From Alviniconcha marisindica (taxonomy: Eukaryota; Mollusca; Gastropoda; Provannidae), in assembly GCA_018857735.1 (NCBI GenBank), contig JABMCL010000602.1, positions 125,001 through 189,000 on the forward strand: a stretch of 64,000 nucleotides of DNA, read 5' to 3'. This document shows positions 20,430 to 60,540 of this stretch, one piece after another. The position numbers were made by a program, and so were the translations under genes. Position 1 is the first letter of the stretch. Each line of letters begins with the position of its first letter. Below the pieces are notes generated by a model. It saw only the letters and a program-made list of their open reading frames with translations, was not told the DNA's origin and did not search any database.

Positions 20430-20810
20430 GGTGAAACACGAGTCACTTAGCGCATCAGACTGCAGGTCAGAAGGTCTTGGGTTCGAATCCCATCAGAGTC
20501 ATGTGGATTTTTCAGCCCTGGCCGGCTCCCACCCAGAGCTGGGAATGCTATGGGCCCAGTGAGGGAAAGGCTGGAACCACACGGCCGAGCTTCATCCACT
20601 TCACGGATGCGTCTTTAAGAGTGCTGCTCTAATTACTTGACCAACACTGCAGGTGCCGCAGTTTACAGGCCTGGTTAACCCCGGGATAACTATGACAGTT
20701 AGCATGGTCTGCGGCCCTGTCAAGTAGTCTCAAACTGAAATGGACCTCCATAGCATCATCAGTTATCATCCTCATCCTCATCGATCACAGCATAAATAAA
20801 AAATAAAGTC
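20430..20810 (+). mobile_element. tRNA-derived SINE
   Basis: The head 20433-20500 resembles a tRNA, with an A-box-like region and a B box (gggttcgaatccc at about 20479-20491). About 300 bases of non-tRNA body follow, then an A-rich, TCATC-containing tail (about 20755-20810). It is in + orientation, just past the last candidate exon of the minus-strand MTMR14 gene. It is a different family from the SINE at 52510-52975. Confidence 0.75.
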
Positions 20811-20853
20811 TCAGCTTCTGTATAGCCCTACATGCCATGCTCTCATGGTGGCC

Positions 20854-49057
<28,204 letters not shown>

Positions 49058-50787
49058 AGCTGTCTCTTCTGTTTTAATTGTACTTAGGCCTATTACAAAT
49101 TAATCACACCAAGATCGATGAAGATGATCTGATTAGACTGCAAACTTACAGTAAGCGGTGTGTCACTGTCAGCAACTGCACACACAGAGATCAGCTGATT
49201 GCATGATCTAGTCTACAATGTCAGTTGACAACGAAGCCAAAGTTGCCTGTTCACATCACCACAACCAGGTCCCAGAAAACGACTCAGATTCAAACTTAAA
49301 GAAGTTCAGATTGTGATCAGCGGCACATCTCCTGCAAAGTATAAAACTCCAAGATAACCACAAACAACAGCCACAAATCTTCCTGTTGGAGCTCATGGCT
49401 ATCATCATGAAGGATCACTCCATGGCACAAGACGTTTAGTCCTAGAGTGACTTCCCCTGACAAAGTCCTCTGTTTAGCACATGGTGTGGTTGTTCATTTG
49501 TCCTGCAATTTTCTTTGGAGACTACAGTTACTTTTGTCAGATCGGCAGCAACAGAAAATACTGTCTGCGCAGTCTTGCTTTACTACCCCCACCCCCTTTT
49601 TTCCCCCCCAGTTGATAGTCTCACCGGTTGACAGCTGGCGAATTAGTTGACGTGTGAGCTAAAACGAAATTGGAAACAATTCGACATTGGGCATGAAACC
49701 TGAAAGTGATAGTGAAACTGCTGCATCGGAACTGCGGTGATTTCTGATCTCGTCAAAAAACCAATCAACTATTAAAAATTTAAACGTGTCTGTGAATAGC
49801 TGTCTACAAAGGAATTTTATTCCCAGTTGTGTCCCTGTTTTTGACGTACACCAAATTATCTGCTTCCGAAAGACACGCAAAGTCTATTGCAGTACGTGTA
49901 TACATGTAGACTGTTACCAGTGTTGTTTGGCGGTTGTGAAGAAGCCAGGTAACAAAACAAAAATAAACAAACAAAAAGCAGGGGTAAGAATGTTGTTAAA
50001 AGCACGAGAGGAAAAAAGAAAAAAAGTGTATAAATTTGCTTGAGGGGGGGGGGGGGGGGGGGGGGCAGGATATATAGACATTGTATGATACATAATTCAT
50101 TTTCTTCTTCCTTACAGCAATCCCAGCATGATTATATAATATTGTAGATTATGTAGTAATTTATTATATACTTGTGCTAGTTTTCTGTAGTATCTGTGTT
50201 ACTATTAGCTCCATGCCATGGGGCTTAGTCCTCTTTTCAAAAGATGAGCTTGGGATAGATCTACATAACGTTGGCAATGACTGTGCTCTTACTCTTAGTG
50301 CATGCTGTGCTCACGGAAATGAGACATGCTCTAATAAACAGAGTTCACAAATGTTGGCTGCAAAGGGCTAGAACTTAGTAGAACTAGAAGAGCCCCAGCC
50401 TTCATTCGTGTGGACTGGGGGTCAAACCAAAGCTATGCTTTAATTGGTTTAGTGGTTACAATAATGGTGATGATGATTGCTCTTATACATATTACATATA
50501 GTGCTATACTCCGCTGTTGAGCAGACTCACTCAGTCACTGCAACTGCAGTGAGGGGGGAACATGCCAGTTTCAGAGTTTGCTCTGCATGTGCCAGTCTGC
50601 CATTAGTGCCAACTATTTCTCTATGCCAGATTGCCAAGTCTATGTTTGCCCACATATCTTTGAAAATGCTGTGTGTGTATGCGTGTGTGTGTGTGTGTAC
50701 ATGTGTGTGTGTGTGTGTGTGCGTGCTTGTGTGCATGCATGTGTGTGTGTATGTGTGTGCATGCATGCGTGTATGTGTATGTGCATG

Positions 50788-50859
<72 letters not shown>

Positions 50860-51018
50860 CTCTCCCTGTGAGAATCAGTCAGCTATCAATTGTACTACAG
50901 GCATTATTTATCTCCAGGTTCAAGAGAGAAAATGTTCCAGACTCCCTCTCTATGAGGCACCAGTGTTGACTCAGTGAGCATGCTGTCAAGATGAACAAAC
51001 TGTGCTGACTTCGCCAGT
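49058..51018. promoter_or_regulatory. Divergent intergenic region between MTMR14 and TRMU
   Basis: The start codons of MTMR14 (49057, -) and TRMU (51019, +) face away from each other across 1.96 kb, so promoters for both should lie here. Visible contents: a pyrimidine run at 49585-49610, a 23-base G run at 50044-50066, a SINE tail at 50466-50560 and a GT tract at 50680-50862. No clear TATA or initiator was assigned. Confidence 0.45.
50466..50565 (-). mobile_element. Truncated SINE tail
   Basis: atagtgctatactccgctgt followed by tgagcagactcactcagtcac matches the 3' end of the SINE at 52520-52585 (atagcgctatttaccactct, tgagcagactcactgcac). Only the 3' part is present, in the same orientation. 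Confidence 0.6.
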
Positions 51019-51099
51019 ATGAGGACTGTGCACAGAATTGTCTGTGGAGTTTCAGGTGGAGTGGACAGTGCTGTTGCTGCTCTGCTGTTGAAAAGAAAG
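51019..51099 (+). CDS. TRMU: TRMU exon 1 (PP-loop exon)
   Basis: Encodes [20 protein letters not shown] then ALLLKRK and ends AAG|GTACAT. The family expects KRKG-Y-E at this point, but exon 2 begins GC-TAT-GAA after ctttcag, so one G is missing. A lost base in the assembly next to the GG, or an unusual junction, would explain it. An (AT)n tract follows directly (51101-51163), and another lies at 51262-51328. Confidence 0.85.
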
Positions 51100-51161
<62 letters not shown>

Positions 51162-51260
51162 GAGTGACGTTAATAAGACTGCATGATTAAGAAGAATCTG
51201 TGACAACATATCTTACATCATCGCATTACTTATTGTGCAAGGTCAACAATATCTGCATAG

Positions 51261-51329
<69 letters not shown>

Positions 51330-54300
51330 TAAATTGTAGTCCTGGTTATGTCTCTTTTTGGTGAATTTTCTCATGGAATAAGCAAAAATGATGTGAAATA
51401 TAGTCAGTCTCAGAGTGCATAAGTGTGTGTGTGTGTGTGTATGTGTGTGGGCATGCATGTGTGTGTATGTGTGAGATGTCAGTTCATAAATTTTTAAAGC
51501 TTATTAGAAGCAAATATTAACAATCATCATATTTTATCCACTGTTATCACTAACAGATAACTGACCTTGATGGCTTTAGAGAGTTGAATATTTTCCGATG
51601 CAGACATTTACAATGAAACTTGAAAGATAAGTGACCTTTAGAGAACTGAATATTTTCCTATGCAGACATTGACAATGAAATCAAAGAATGGATTGACAAT
51701 GAAATCAAAGAATGGATTATGTTTGTGATATGCAGCTCCAGGAATAGTGCAACTGATGCTGATACAGTGATACACTGATAGGTAGTTTACGTGAGCATGC
51801 CTCGGTTTTCATCAACAGCTGCAGGCTTTCAGTCATGTCCGTTTCCTCGGACTGAGCCCCTGTGACCCAATTGGAAAGCTTGCAAGAACTGTGCCTCCTA
51901 TTTCAGTTTGTTTTTGTCTCTTATATAGTGATGAAACTGCGTCAAATTTGTAATCCTGGAGCTGTATCATCGTTCACTGAACCTCAAGACCTGGGCCTTT
52001 AAATAGTGAGTTTGAGCCAGCTTTGCTGTTTCTGTTCATTGAACTGAAGAAGGGGTGGACTCCAGTGAATGCTCTGGAGTTTGACTCACTTCTTCACAGT
52101 CTTAGAGAACTGTGACTTTGATGCCAATCCTTTTTGAGGTGGCAAGGGCGTGGCTGTCAATCTCCACAGGTATGTTCTCATTACTTATGAAGTTAATTCT
52201 GTGGAATACTGTAGTTCACCTATGGGAATAGGTCGGTGGTTTTGTGCGAGCAACTAGTTTTGGTTTAAACACATACACACACACATTTAACTTTCAGGCT
52301 ATGAAGTGGTTGGCTTGTTCATGAAGAACTGGGATGTGGCTGATGAGACAGGACACTGCTCAGCAGATGCTGACTTGCAGGATGCTGAGCTGGTATGCAA
52401 CACATTGGGCATCAAGCTTCACCAGGTCAACTTTGTCAAGGAGTACTGGCACCGTGTGTTCAGGTACTGATAACAGGATTCCTTATATGCTTTGGAAACT
52501 GATGACGCCATGATTGGGTGATTGATTGATGATTGATATATAGCGCTATTTACCACTCTTGAGCAGACTCACTGCACTCACATGACTAGCTTTTTATAGC
52601 GCGTTTTTGAATATCCACCAAAGTGGTGTAATTACAGTGCTGACATGGCTTGAGCCACATGAAACTGCTGCCATTTCAGCGCAAGTTCTGTGTACACCAT
52701 ACAACCATGCACCATGTCACATCATGCAAAGCCACATACGTAAGGTGTATGCATGTTTAGCTGTAACCTGCCACGTGCACTTTTGGAAGAATGATTGGGA
52801 TCTTTTACATGCTACTGCAGTAACACAGGGGTGGAATGGATACCGAAATAAGAGTCAGCACAGAAAGCTGACCCAGGAGAAGAACATTCTCCCACCTCTC
52901 CTGCGGGGATTCAAACCCACGACCTTTCAATCACAAGTCTGGCGCTCTAACCACTGAGCTGTCCCCACCATGACAGTGAATCAGTAATTAACCTCTCCTT
53001 TAAGTGTCTACATTCCTTTGTTCCATTTCATTTGGGACCAGAAATCGGTTCTTAGATCAGTGCGACATCATGCCTGTATATTGCCAAGAGCATGCAAGAC
53101 TTACCTTGTGCAAGGTGCAGCTTGGTCTTGATTTAAACGACTTGCATCAGGAGCGGGGTGGTTAGTATGAGATTAAATCAGCGATTCTCATCTCTGTGTT
53201 GCTGTTACCATTATTATTTTCTTCTTTGTGCTTGGATACTGGACGCAAAATCTCAAAATCTTCAGTGCCAATAATCCCAGAACATCTGTTTCAGTGACAT
53301 GGTGAGGGGTTACGAGAAAGGCATCACCCCCAACCCTGACATCATGTGCAACAAGCACATCAAGTTTGATGCTTTCTTCCGTCACGCAATGGAGAACCTT
53401 GAAGCTGACGCCATTGCCACTGGTCACTATGCACGCACCAGCGCTGACTATGATTTGGATCACATAGATCCTAAGAAAGGTCAGTAGAACCTGCGTGTGT
53501 TTACATACAAGAAATCACAGAAAAAAATGACAGAGTGTCTTGTCTGACATTGACATGAGGCACAACATCCAGCGATTAAACAGACATTGGCATTAGGCAC
53601 AACATCCAGTGTTTACATTAGGCACAACATTCAGCAGTTAAAGAGACATCAGCATTAGGCACAACATCCAGTGATTAAACAGACATTGTCGTTAGGCACA
53701 ACATCCAGTGATCAAACAGACATTGGCATTAGGCACAACATCCAGTGATTAAACAGACATTGGCATTAGGCAAAACATCCAGTGATTAAACAGACACTGT
53801 CATTAAGTACAACATCCAGTAATTACTGATATTCACCCAGATCTAATACAATGGAGAGTGCAGAGGAAGATAGTTAACAGTTACAGTGAATCAGGACAAT
53901 ACGGTGTTTGTGAAATGTTTTTATAATGTAAAGGCAGTGGTTACATGCACGTAAAACAATGCTACATGCCTGGATGAATTAATGTGAACCTGCAGTACAT
54001 TTTTTGTTGGCGCTGACCGACACTGCAGCAGGTACTTTGCCATGGTTAGACTGTTGATTCTGTTGGCACTGACTGACACTGCAGAAGGTATTTTGCAGGG
54101 TTGAGGCTACTGATTCTGTTGGCACTGACCAACAACACAGCAGATATTTTGCAGGGGTGAGACTTTTGGCACTGACAGACAGCGCAGCAGGTATTTTGCA
54201 GGGGTTAGACTGTTGGCACTGACCAACAACACAGCAGATATTTTGCAGGGGTGAGACTTTTGGCACTGACAGACAGCGCAGCAGGTATTTTGCAGGGGTT

Positions 54301-54676
54301 AGACTGTTGGCACTGACCAAGAGCACAGCAGATATTTTGCAGGGGTTAGACTGTTGGCACTGACCGAAAAGCGCAGCAGGTATTTTGCCAGGGTGAGACT
54401 GCAGAATCTGTTGGCGCTGACCTGACAATGCAGCAGGTATTTTGCATGGCTGAGACTGTTGATTCTGTTGGCACTGACCGACAATGCAGCAGGTATTTTG
54501 CAGGGGTTAGACTGCTGAAGGCTGTCGATACTGTGAAGGACCAGACATTCTTCCTGTCCCAGATTTCCCAGTTGGCTTTGCAGCGTACGATATTCCCAGT
54601 GGGTGACCTCAAGAAAGACTGGGTCAAGCGCATTGCCATGGAGGCAGGGCTGGAGAAAATTGCCAAGAAGAAAGAG

Positions 54677-54707
<31 letters not shown>

Positions 54708-55669
54708 CGCACGCACGTGTGCCTGCATGTGTGTGTGTTCATCTGTCTGTTAATATGTGTCTGTGTGTTTATGTGCCTCTCTGTTGGGATGTTTTATGCC
54801 TGCTTATGTCAGTTTTGGGGGAGGGGTTTGTGTGTATGTGCGAGAAAGAGAGAGAGAGAGTGTGTGTGTGCGTGTGTGTTTGAGTGTGTTTGTTGGGGTG
54901 TGTACACAATTCTTTCCTGTTGTGAAATTCCACTATGTGAAATTTGGGTCACGTTTTTAAAAAGCGAAGCCTGATTTGAGGCTTCAAAGGTTCCAGCCTC
55001 ACTGCCCTTTGAATTATTTTCATTCCAAAAACTTGAGGTGGATGTACCCATCAAAGTGTTTATGATTATTTTCCTCAAGGAAAGCTGTCTATTACAGAGC
55101 TGCACGTCCTGACCTATTTGTGTGACTCTTAGATTTTTAAACTCATTGATGCAAAATGCAACGTGTCTGTGTGTAACTGTGACTTAGTCTTTCATGGTTG
55201 TTTCTGTATTTTTTACAGAGCATGGGCATTTGCTTCATTGGATCCAGACAGTTCCAGCAGTTCATGGAAGAGGTGATTATATGCTTTCTCCTTTTCTTCT
55301 AACAAGGTTGCCGCTGTAATAGATCACCCCTGTTTGAAAGTAACCAGCCCTCTCAGACATGTTTTATTCAACAGGTAGATGAGTATTGAAACTGTTAATT
55401 AAGGATTATAAGTTGAATCAACTGATTAAGGCAAACTAGATCCACTCTGAGACATGGACTGACTGATGAACGAAGCCGGAGTTTGTTTGGAATGCAGTCT
55501 GTGTCTGTGTATCATCCCACTGGACTTTTTATTTTATTTTCAGTACATCAGCCCTGAGCCAGGAAACTTTGTAGATGTGGAAACCGGGGAAGTGGTCGGA
55601 CAGCACAAAGGTTTGTGTCAGTGGCACGCATGCATGCATGCATGCATGCACGCATGCACACACACACAC

Positions 55670-55737
<68 letters not shown>

Positions 55738-55803
55738 AACACATACACACATGCATGCAGGCACATATGCATGTACACACACAAAGATGCACCCACGCAC
55801 ACG

Positions 55804-55849
<46 letters not shown>

Positions 55850-58800
55850 TGCACATGCACATACACACACACACACATGCACATGCACATACACACACAT
55901 GAGCATGTGGGCACATGCGCACACAGTGTGTTTGTGTTCTCTTCTGCCTTTTGGACAAAACATTTTTAGAGATGGGAAATTTTGAGCTTAAACACAGTTT
56001 TATTAGACACAATGCGAAACTTTACAGAGAAAATACAGAATGGACAGCTCAAGAAAAGAAAAGGTTTATTTAAAGCATTGCCCCAGTCTGTTCAAAGCTA
56101 CTCAAAGTTATAATATTTGCCTTCATGATTCATTCAACTTCAATTCATTCTAGTCCTCTTCAGATAGAAAGTGACAGTGGAATAGTGAATGGCATTTTTA
56201 CTCATGGTTTGATAGATTTTCGTTTTGCACTAGTATAACCTTCATGATTGGCTGGGTTTTGAATATCCAGTAACTATAACTAACTAACAGATGTTTTGTG
56301 ATGTGTTTAAACCTGCAGGTATTCATTACTGGACATTGGGACAGAGAGCAAACATTCCGGGTAGGAGACGAGCCTACTTCATTGCCGAAAAAAACGTCAT
56401 GACAAACGACATTTTGGTGGTGCGTATGTGATTTGTCCTTTATTGTTGCATGATTGTATAGTAAGGATCCATCCTCTTTTTCTCTCAGTAATGAAGTGGC
56501 TTTGATGAGATTTTGTTCAAAATGATATTATGTTGGAACGATTCTGTTTTCTGAATGATTTTTCTCGTTATTGGGAAAGCGCTTTGACATTTGAAGATAT
56601 TTAATGGCAACAATGTTACGTCAGTTTGATGGTATGTTGCAAATACTTTAATTGGTTTGATGAGATCTTTTGTCAATGGAAAATTCTTGTTTAAAAAAAT
56701 AGATTTGATTACAATAGACAAGTTTTTCTTTTTAAATGCTTTTTTTGTATTTACCCAGTTTTGAGATGTAATGAACAATACAGAAATTTCTGCAGCTAGT
56801 GTAAGAAAAAAGGAAATCCACAGGATGTCTGTCCTGCACTTGAGTCATCTTTTGGATTATGAGCCAACCTGCCTGAACATTTAGTGTTGGTTAAATTCAC
56901 TCCCACAAGACCTTAGACACTGCTCAACCCTGTCATCTTTTAAAGCCAAACTGAAAACCTTCCTCTTCTCACTGTATTTCCTTCCTAACTAATATCAGTA
57001 TCCAGTTTCTGCTACAGTCAGTGTGTGTGTGTGTGTTTGTAGTGCATTTTTATATATATTTTTTTTATAATACCTTATGTAAATTGTTTTGGTAGGACTA
57101 TGCTCTACATGTGTATAGAATATCATATTTAGGTTAATATGTATCATGTGAGCGTTCAGAGCGTTGATGGGCGCATGATAAATGTACATTATTATTATTA
57201 AATGTTTCCTCCAAGGCATCAGGCACGGACCACCCAGCATTGTCCTGTCAGACATTGTTCCTGAACATTTAGTGTTGGTTAAATGTTTCCTCCAAGGCAT
57301 CAGGCACGGACCACCCAGCATTGTTCTGTCAGACATTGTTCACGGAGACACCTCACTGGATCTGCAAACCGCCACGACCCCTGATGGAGCAGCAGATGGT
57401 TGACCTTGACTTCCGATTTCAACACAAGCATCCTCTGGTCCCATGCACTGCAACACTGAGGTAGCATCAGAGAGGGCTGGGAATTTTGTTTCATTGTTGG
57501 TAGTTTGAGGTTTAAACAAATACATCAGAAACATAAATTCATCAAACAACAAGTATAGGAAACCTTGTTGTTCATGGGAGAGTAACATTGTTCTTAGGAC
57601 AGTAATATTGTTGAGAACTGGATCCACAATTTACGCTGAATGTTCATCAGCCAAACTAGGTGTGCTGTTGGTGGTTTAAACAGATACACTGTAAACATAA
57701 ATTCATCAAACAACAAGTATAGGAAACCTTGTTGTTCATGGGAGAGTAACATTGTTCTTAGCACAGTAATATTGTTGAGGACTCGATCCACAATTTACGC
57801 TGCATGTTCATCAACCAAACTAGGTGCACTGTTGGTGGTTTAAACAGGCACACCTTAAACATAAATTCAACAAACAACAAATATAGGAAACCTTGTTGTT
57901 CATGGGAGAGTAACATTGTTCTTGGGACAGTAATATTGTTGAGGACTGGCTCCACAATTTACACTGAACGTTCATCAACCAAACTAGGTGCGCTGATGTG
58001 CTGTTACCTATAATCAGACCAAGGGCAAGCCGGCAGGCATTATACTCATTACTGATGGTAGCGCATAGGCACACAATACAGTCTTGGTAGAGGCACACAA
58101 CGGGATATTTTGCTGTGCAAGGCGATAAGCCTTGTTGATCATGCTTTGAACCAGCAACACTGTTGACCTCTTCACTGCCCTGCATGCATGAACACCATTT
58201 ACTGGGCAGTTGCATGTGAAATTTGAAATCCTTTAGCTTTTACCAGTTTTCGCTTGAGAAAGGATCTGCATCAGAATGCACAGTACTGAGAATAGGATTT
58301 TTTAAAGTCCTGGCAAACATTTCTTTTGCAGGCTTTACAATACAGTACAACTTTCACGTGCACTTTTCAGTCCAGAAAAAAACTATAGGTCAGGACAGTA
58401 AAGGGATGGAAATCACACTCACAGAATTATACAGTTAACATCACTGTGAATGTGATGAATTTGTTGAGGACGATTTTGGTGTTGTGTGCGAGGACGAGTT
58501 TGGTGTTGTGTGCAAGGACGAGTTTGGTATTGTTTGGTGTTGTGTGTGAGGACGAGTTTGGTATTGTTTTGTGTTGTGTGTGATGATGAGTTAATTGGTG
58601 TTGTGTGTGAGGACGAGTTTGTTTGGTGTTGTATGTGAGGACGAGTTTGGTGTTGTGTATGATGACGAGTTTGGTGTTGTGTATAAGAATGAGTTTGGTG
58701 TTGTGTGTGAGATGACGATTTTTGGTGCGTGTTGTGTATAAGAATGAGTTTGGTGTTGTGTGTGAGAACGATGTTGGTGCTGTGTGTGAAGACGAGTTTG

Positions 58801-59687
58801 GTGTTGTGTGTGATGACGAGTTTGGTGTTGTGTATAAGAATGAGTTTGGTGTTGTGTGTGAGAACGATGTTGGTGCTGTGTGTGAAGACGAGTTTGGTGT
58901 TGTGTGTGAGAACGATGTTGGTGCTGTGTGTGAAGAGATGAGTTTGGTGTTGTGTGTGAGAAAGATGTTGGTGCTGTGTGTGAAGATGAGTTTGGTGTTG
59001 TGTGTGAGAACGATGTTGGTGCTGTGTGTGAGGACGAGTTTGGTGTTGTGTGTAAGGACAAGTTTGGTGGTGTGTGAGGACGAGTTTGGTAGCGTGTGTG
59101 TGAGGACGAGTTTGGTGGTGTGTGTGAGGACGAGTTTGGTAGTGTGTGTGAGGACGAGTTTGGTGGTGTGTGTGAGGACGATGTTGGTGCTGAGTTGTGA
59201 AGGCCAGTTTGGTGTCGTGTGTGAGGACGACTTTGTTGCTGTGTGTGAGGAAGTTTGGTGTTGTGTGTGAGGACGAGTTTGGTGTTGTGTGTGTGGTGCT
59301 GTGTGTGAGGACGAGTTTGGTGATGTGTGTGAGGAAGTTTGGTGTTGTGTGTGAGGACGAGTTTGGTGTTGTGTTTGTGGTGCTGTGTGAGGACGAGTTT
59401 GGTGTTATGTGTGTGGTGCTGTGTGTGAGGACGAGTTTGGTGTTGTGTGTGAGGACATGTTTGGTGCTGTGTGTGAGGACGAGTTTGGTGCTGTGTGTGC
59501 TTTCAGTGGCGGCAACAGTTTGATCGTGTCCCTATCCCGGCCCATGCGAGCGCTGACCGCAGGGCAGTACGCAGTGTTCTACCACGGTGACCAGTGTCTG
59601 GGCAGTGCCAGGATCCTCCGCACCGGGCCCTCCCTCTTTACTCTCAGCTACGGCCAGAGAGTGAATAACCCCAGTGAATTTTCATGA
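51019..59687 (+). CDS. TRMU: Mitochondrial tRNA-specific 2-thiouridylase (MnmA family)
   Basis: Nine exons: 51019-51099, 52298-52463, 53295-53479, 54504-54676, 55219-55272, 55544-55610, 56319-56419, 57297-57460, 59507-59687; stop TGA 59685-59687; about 390 aa. It thiolates U34 of mitochondrial tRNA Lys, Glu and Gln. Seen: the PP-loop ATP motif SGGVDS near residue 12, [24 protein letters not shown] with the first catalytic Cys (~101), [17 protein letters not shown], and SMGICFIG with the second catalytic Cys (~207). LGQRANI and the C-terminal beta-barrel part [10 protein letters not shown] are also present. The ATG is the first in frame, with TGA 27 bases upstream. Junctions 2-9 are in phase; exon 1/2 is one base short. 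The gene is divergent from MTMR14. Confidence 0.94.
52510..52975 (-). mobile_element. Full-length tRNA-derived SINE, TRMU intron 2
   Basis: On the minus strand it starts ggggacagctcagtggttag (A box cagctcagtgg), with B box gtgggtttgaatccccg about 40 bases on. A ~370-base body follows, ending tagcgctatatatcaatcat with an ATCA/ATTG tail. Truncated relatives of its tail occur at 50466-50565, possibly 46440-46600 and possibly 34030. Confidence 0.85.
53540..53820 (+). repeat. About 36-bp minisatellite, TRMU intron 3
   Basis: Seven or eight units of cattaggcacaacatccagt followed by gattaaacagacattgg. Confidence 0.9.
53990..54503 (+). repeat. Minisatellite carrying TRMU exon 4 acceptor, ~10 copies
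   Basis: Units of 45-58 bp, each with gcagcaggtattttgcaggg followed by gttagactgttggcactgac. The true exon 4 junction is attttgcag|GGGTTAGACTGCTG at 54503/54504, so every unit repeats the acceptor plus the first ~14 exon bases. Near-intact AG sites fall at about 54098, 54151, 54199, 54246, 54294 and 54339. Confidence 0.93.
54677..54900 (+). repeat. GT/GTGC microsatellite directly after TRMU exon 4
   Basis: Begins at the donor itself (GAG|GTGTGT), so the 5' splice site is part of the GT tract; further GT and GA runs to 54895. Confidence 0.88.
55620..55930. repeat. CA/CATG/TA compound microsatellite, TRMU intron 6
   Basis: Starts about 15 bases after the exon 6 donor: catgcatg, long (CA)n, a TA tract at 55814-55833, then more CA and CATG. 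Confidence 0.93.
56885..57200 (+). mobile_element. 3' end of a CR1/L2-like LINE, TRMU intron 7
   Basis: 56893-56988 reads in one frame [20 protein letters not shown] then KTFLFSLYF, the typical C-terminus of the reverse transcriptase ORF in CR1/L2-type non-LTR elements. About 200 bases of 3'UTR follow, with the tail gcatgataaatgtacattat then (ATT)n. The element is 5'-truncated, and its tail abuts the extra copy of the exon 8 acceptor. Confidence 0.7.
57205..57377 (+). repeat. 81-bp tandem duplication of TRMU exon 8 start
   Basis: aatgtttcctccaag|gcatcaggcacggaccaccc occurs at 57216 and again at 57297, offset 81 bp. The second copy continues into the full exon (reading [10 protein letters not shown]). 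The first copy diverges after ~40 coding bases and meets an in-frame TAG, so use of its acceptor would truncate TRMU. Confidence 0.92.
57500..58005 (+). repeat. 164-bp tandem repeat, three copies, TRMU intron 8
   Basis: tttaaaca starts at 57511, 57675 and 57839. Units contain gaaaccttgttgttcatggg and taatattgttgaggactgg. Confidence 0.92.
58440..59506 (+). repeat. About 25-bp GT-rich minisatellite before TRMU last exon
   Basis: Some 40 units like gtgtgtgaggacgagtttgg/tgtt, running up to the last acceptor (gtgctttcag at 59497-59506). Confidence 0.94.
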
Positions 59688-59719
59688 CAGGCTGTAGTGT
59701 AGTGTTGTTTAGTGTAGTA

Positions 59720-59755
<36 letters not shown>
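59720..59755 (+). repeat. GT tract in TRMU 3'UTR
   Basis: Short (GT)n about 35 bases after the stop. Confidence 0.9.
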
Positions 59756-59756
<1 letters not shown>

Positions 59757-59807
59757 GGGATCTTCTGTGATACAAGCATGAGAGATGGGTTTTGTACAAC
59801 TAATTAA

Positions 59808-59813
59808 AATAAA
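59808..59813 (+). terminator. Polyadenylation signal of TRMU
   Basis: AATAAA 121 bases after the stop codon, in an A-rich stretch; the only canonical hexamer close by. Confidence 0.65.
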
Positions 59814-59829
59814 ATTTAAAAAAATTAAA

Positions 59830-60540
59830 TGGAGATGCTGAATCAGTTGTTTGTGTCATAGCATGTACGAGTATGCTTGTAAGCAAGCACGCACGCACGC
59901 GCACATACACACACACACGCACGCGTGCACAGAGAGAGAGAGAGAGAGAGAGAGATAAACAATGTACACCCAAAATTCATTAATATTCCATGTTTTCTTG
60001 TGTCTGTGGCTGTTCGTACATGATAAAAACAATCGTACACAGTCTCCGAGATGATTAGTCAACCCGACATCCGAGGACACGAAGCCCCACATCATCATTA
60101 TCATCATCATCTCCGAGATGGACCACCATTCGGCTAACTCTCCATGTCACCATAGAGCGTGCCATTATGGCGTGTTGTTACTATTCTGAAGCGGCTGTGC
60201 TACAAAACCCCACAACGCACAGCTGCACAGCCAGAACAGCTTAATCACGCCCCCCCCCCCCCCCCCCCCCCTGGACCTCTCACAGACCTCCCCGTCAACA
60301 TGGACAGAACTGAAGCACTTGACGCAAAGTGTAAAGGAAAGGTAAAGCGGGTGGAAAACGATGAGCCCATCTGCAGTCAGTCCGGGTAAAATACGGGCGC
60401 ATAAGAAGGTGACGAGGAGCGGCGTTTGTCTAGGCTGGGTATATATGTACGCGTGGGTACATAACGAATAATTCCGAGTTTTTTCGCGGAAACGATTTGT
60501 AAAACTAACGGGGACAGAAATGAACCTTTTACAGCATAGA
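59830..60540. other. Intergenic between TRMU and the 48-bp satellite
   Basis: Contains CGCA/CA and GA tracts (59885-59955), a C run at 60250-60271 and otherwise unique sequence. No gene recognised. Confidence 0.55.

Noticed and set aside
20430..20500. tRNA gene
   Set aside because: The B box is good, but the tRNA-like head is continuous with a SINE body and tail, and the arms do not form a clean cloverleaf by eye.
52905..52975. tRNA gene on the minus strand
   Set aside because: A and B boxes are present, but it is the head of a ~460-bp SINE.
58591..59270. Repeat ORFs of ~150-180 codons on both strands
   Set aside because: Translations of the ~25-bp GT-rich satellite upstream of the last TRMU exon; no start or splice support.
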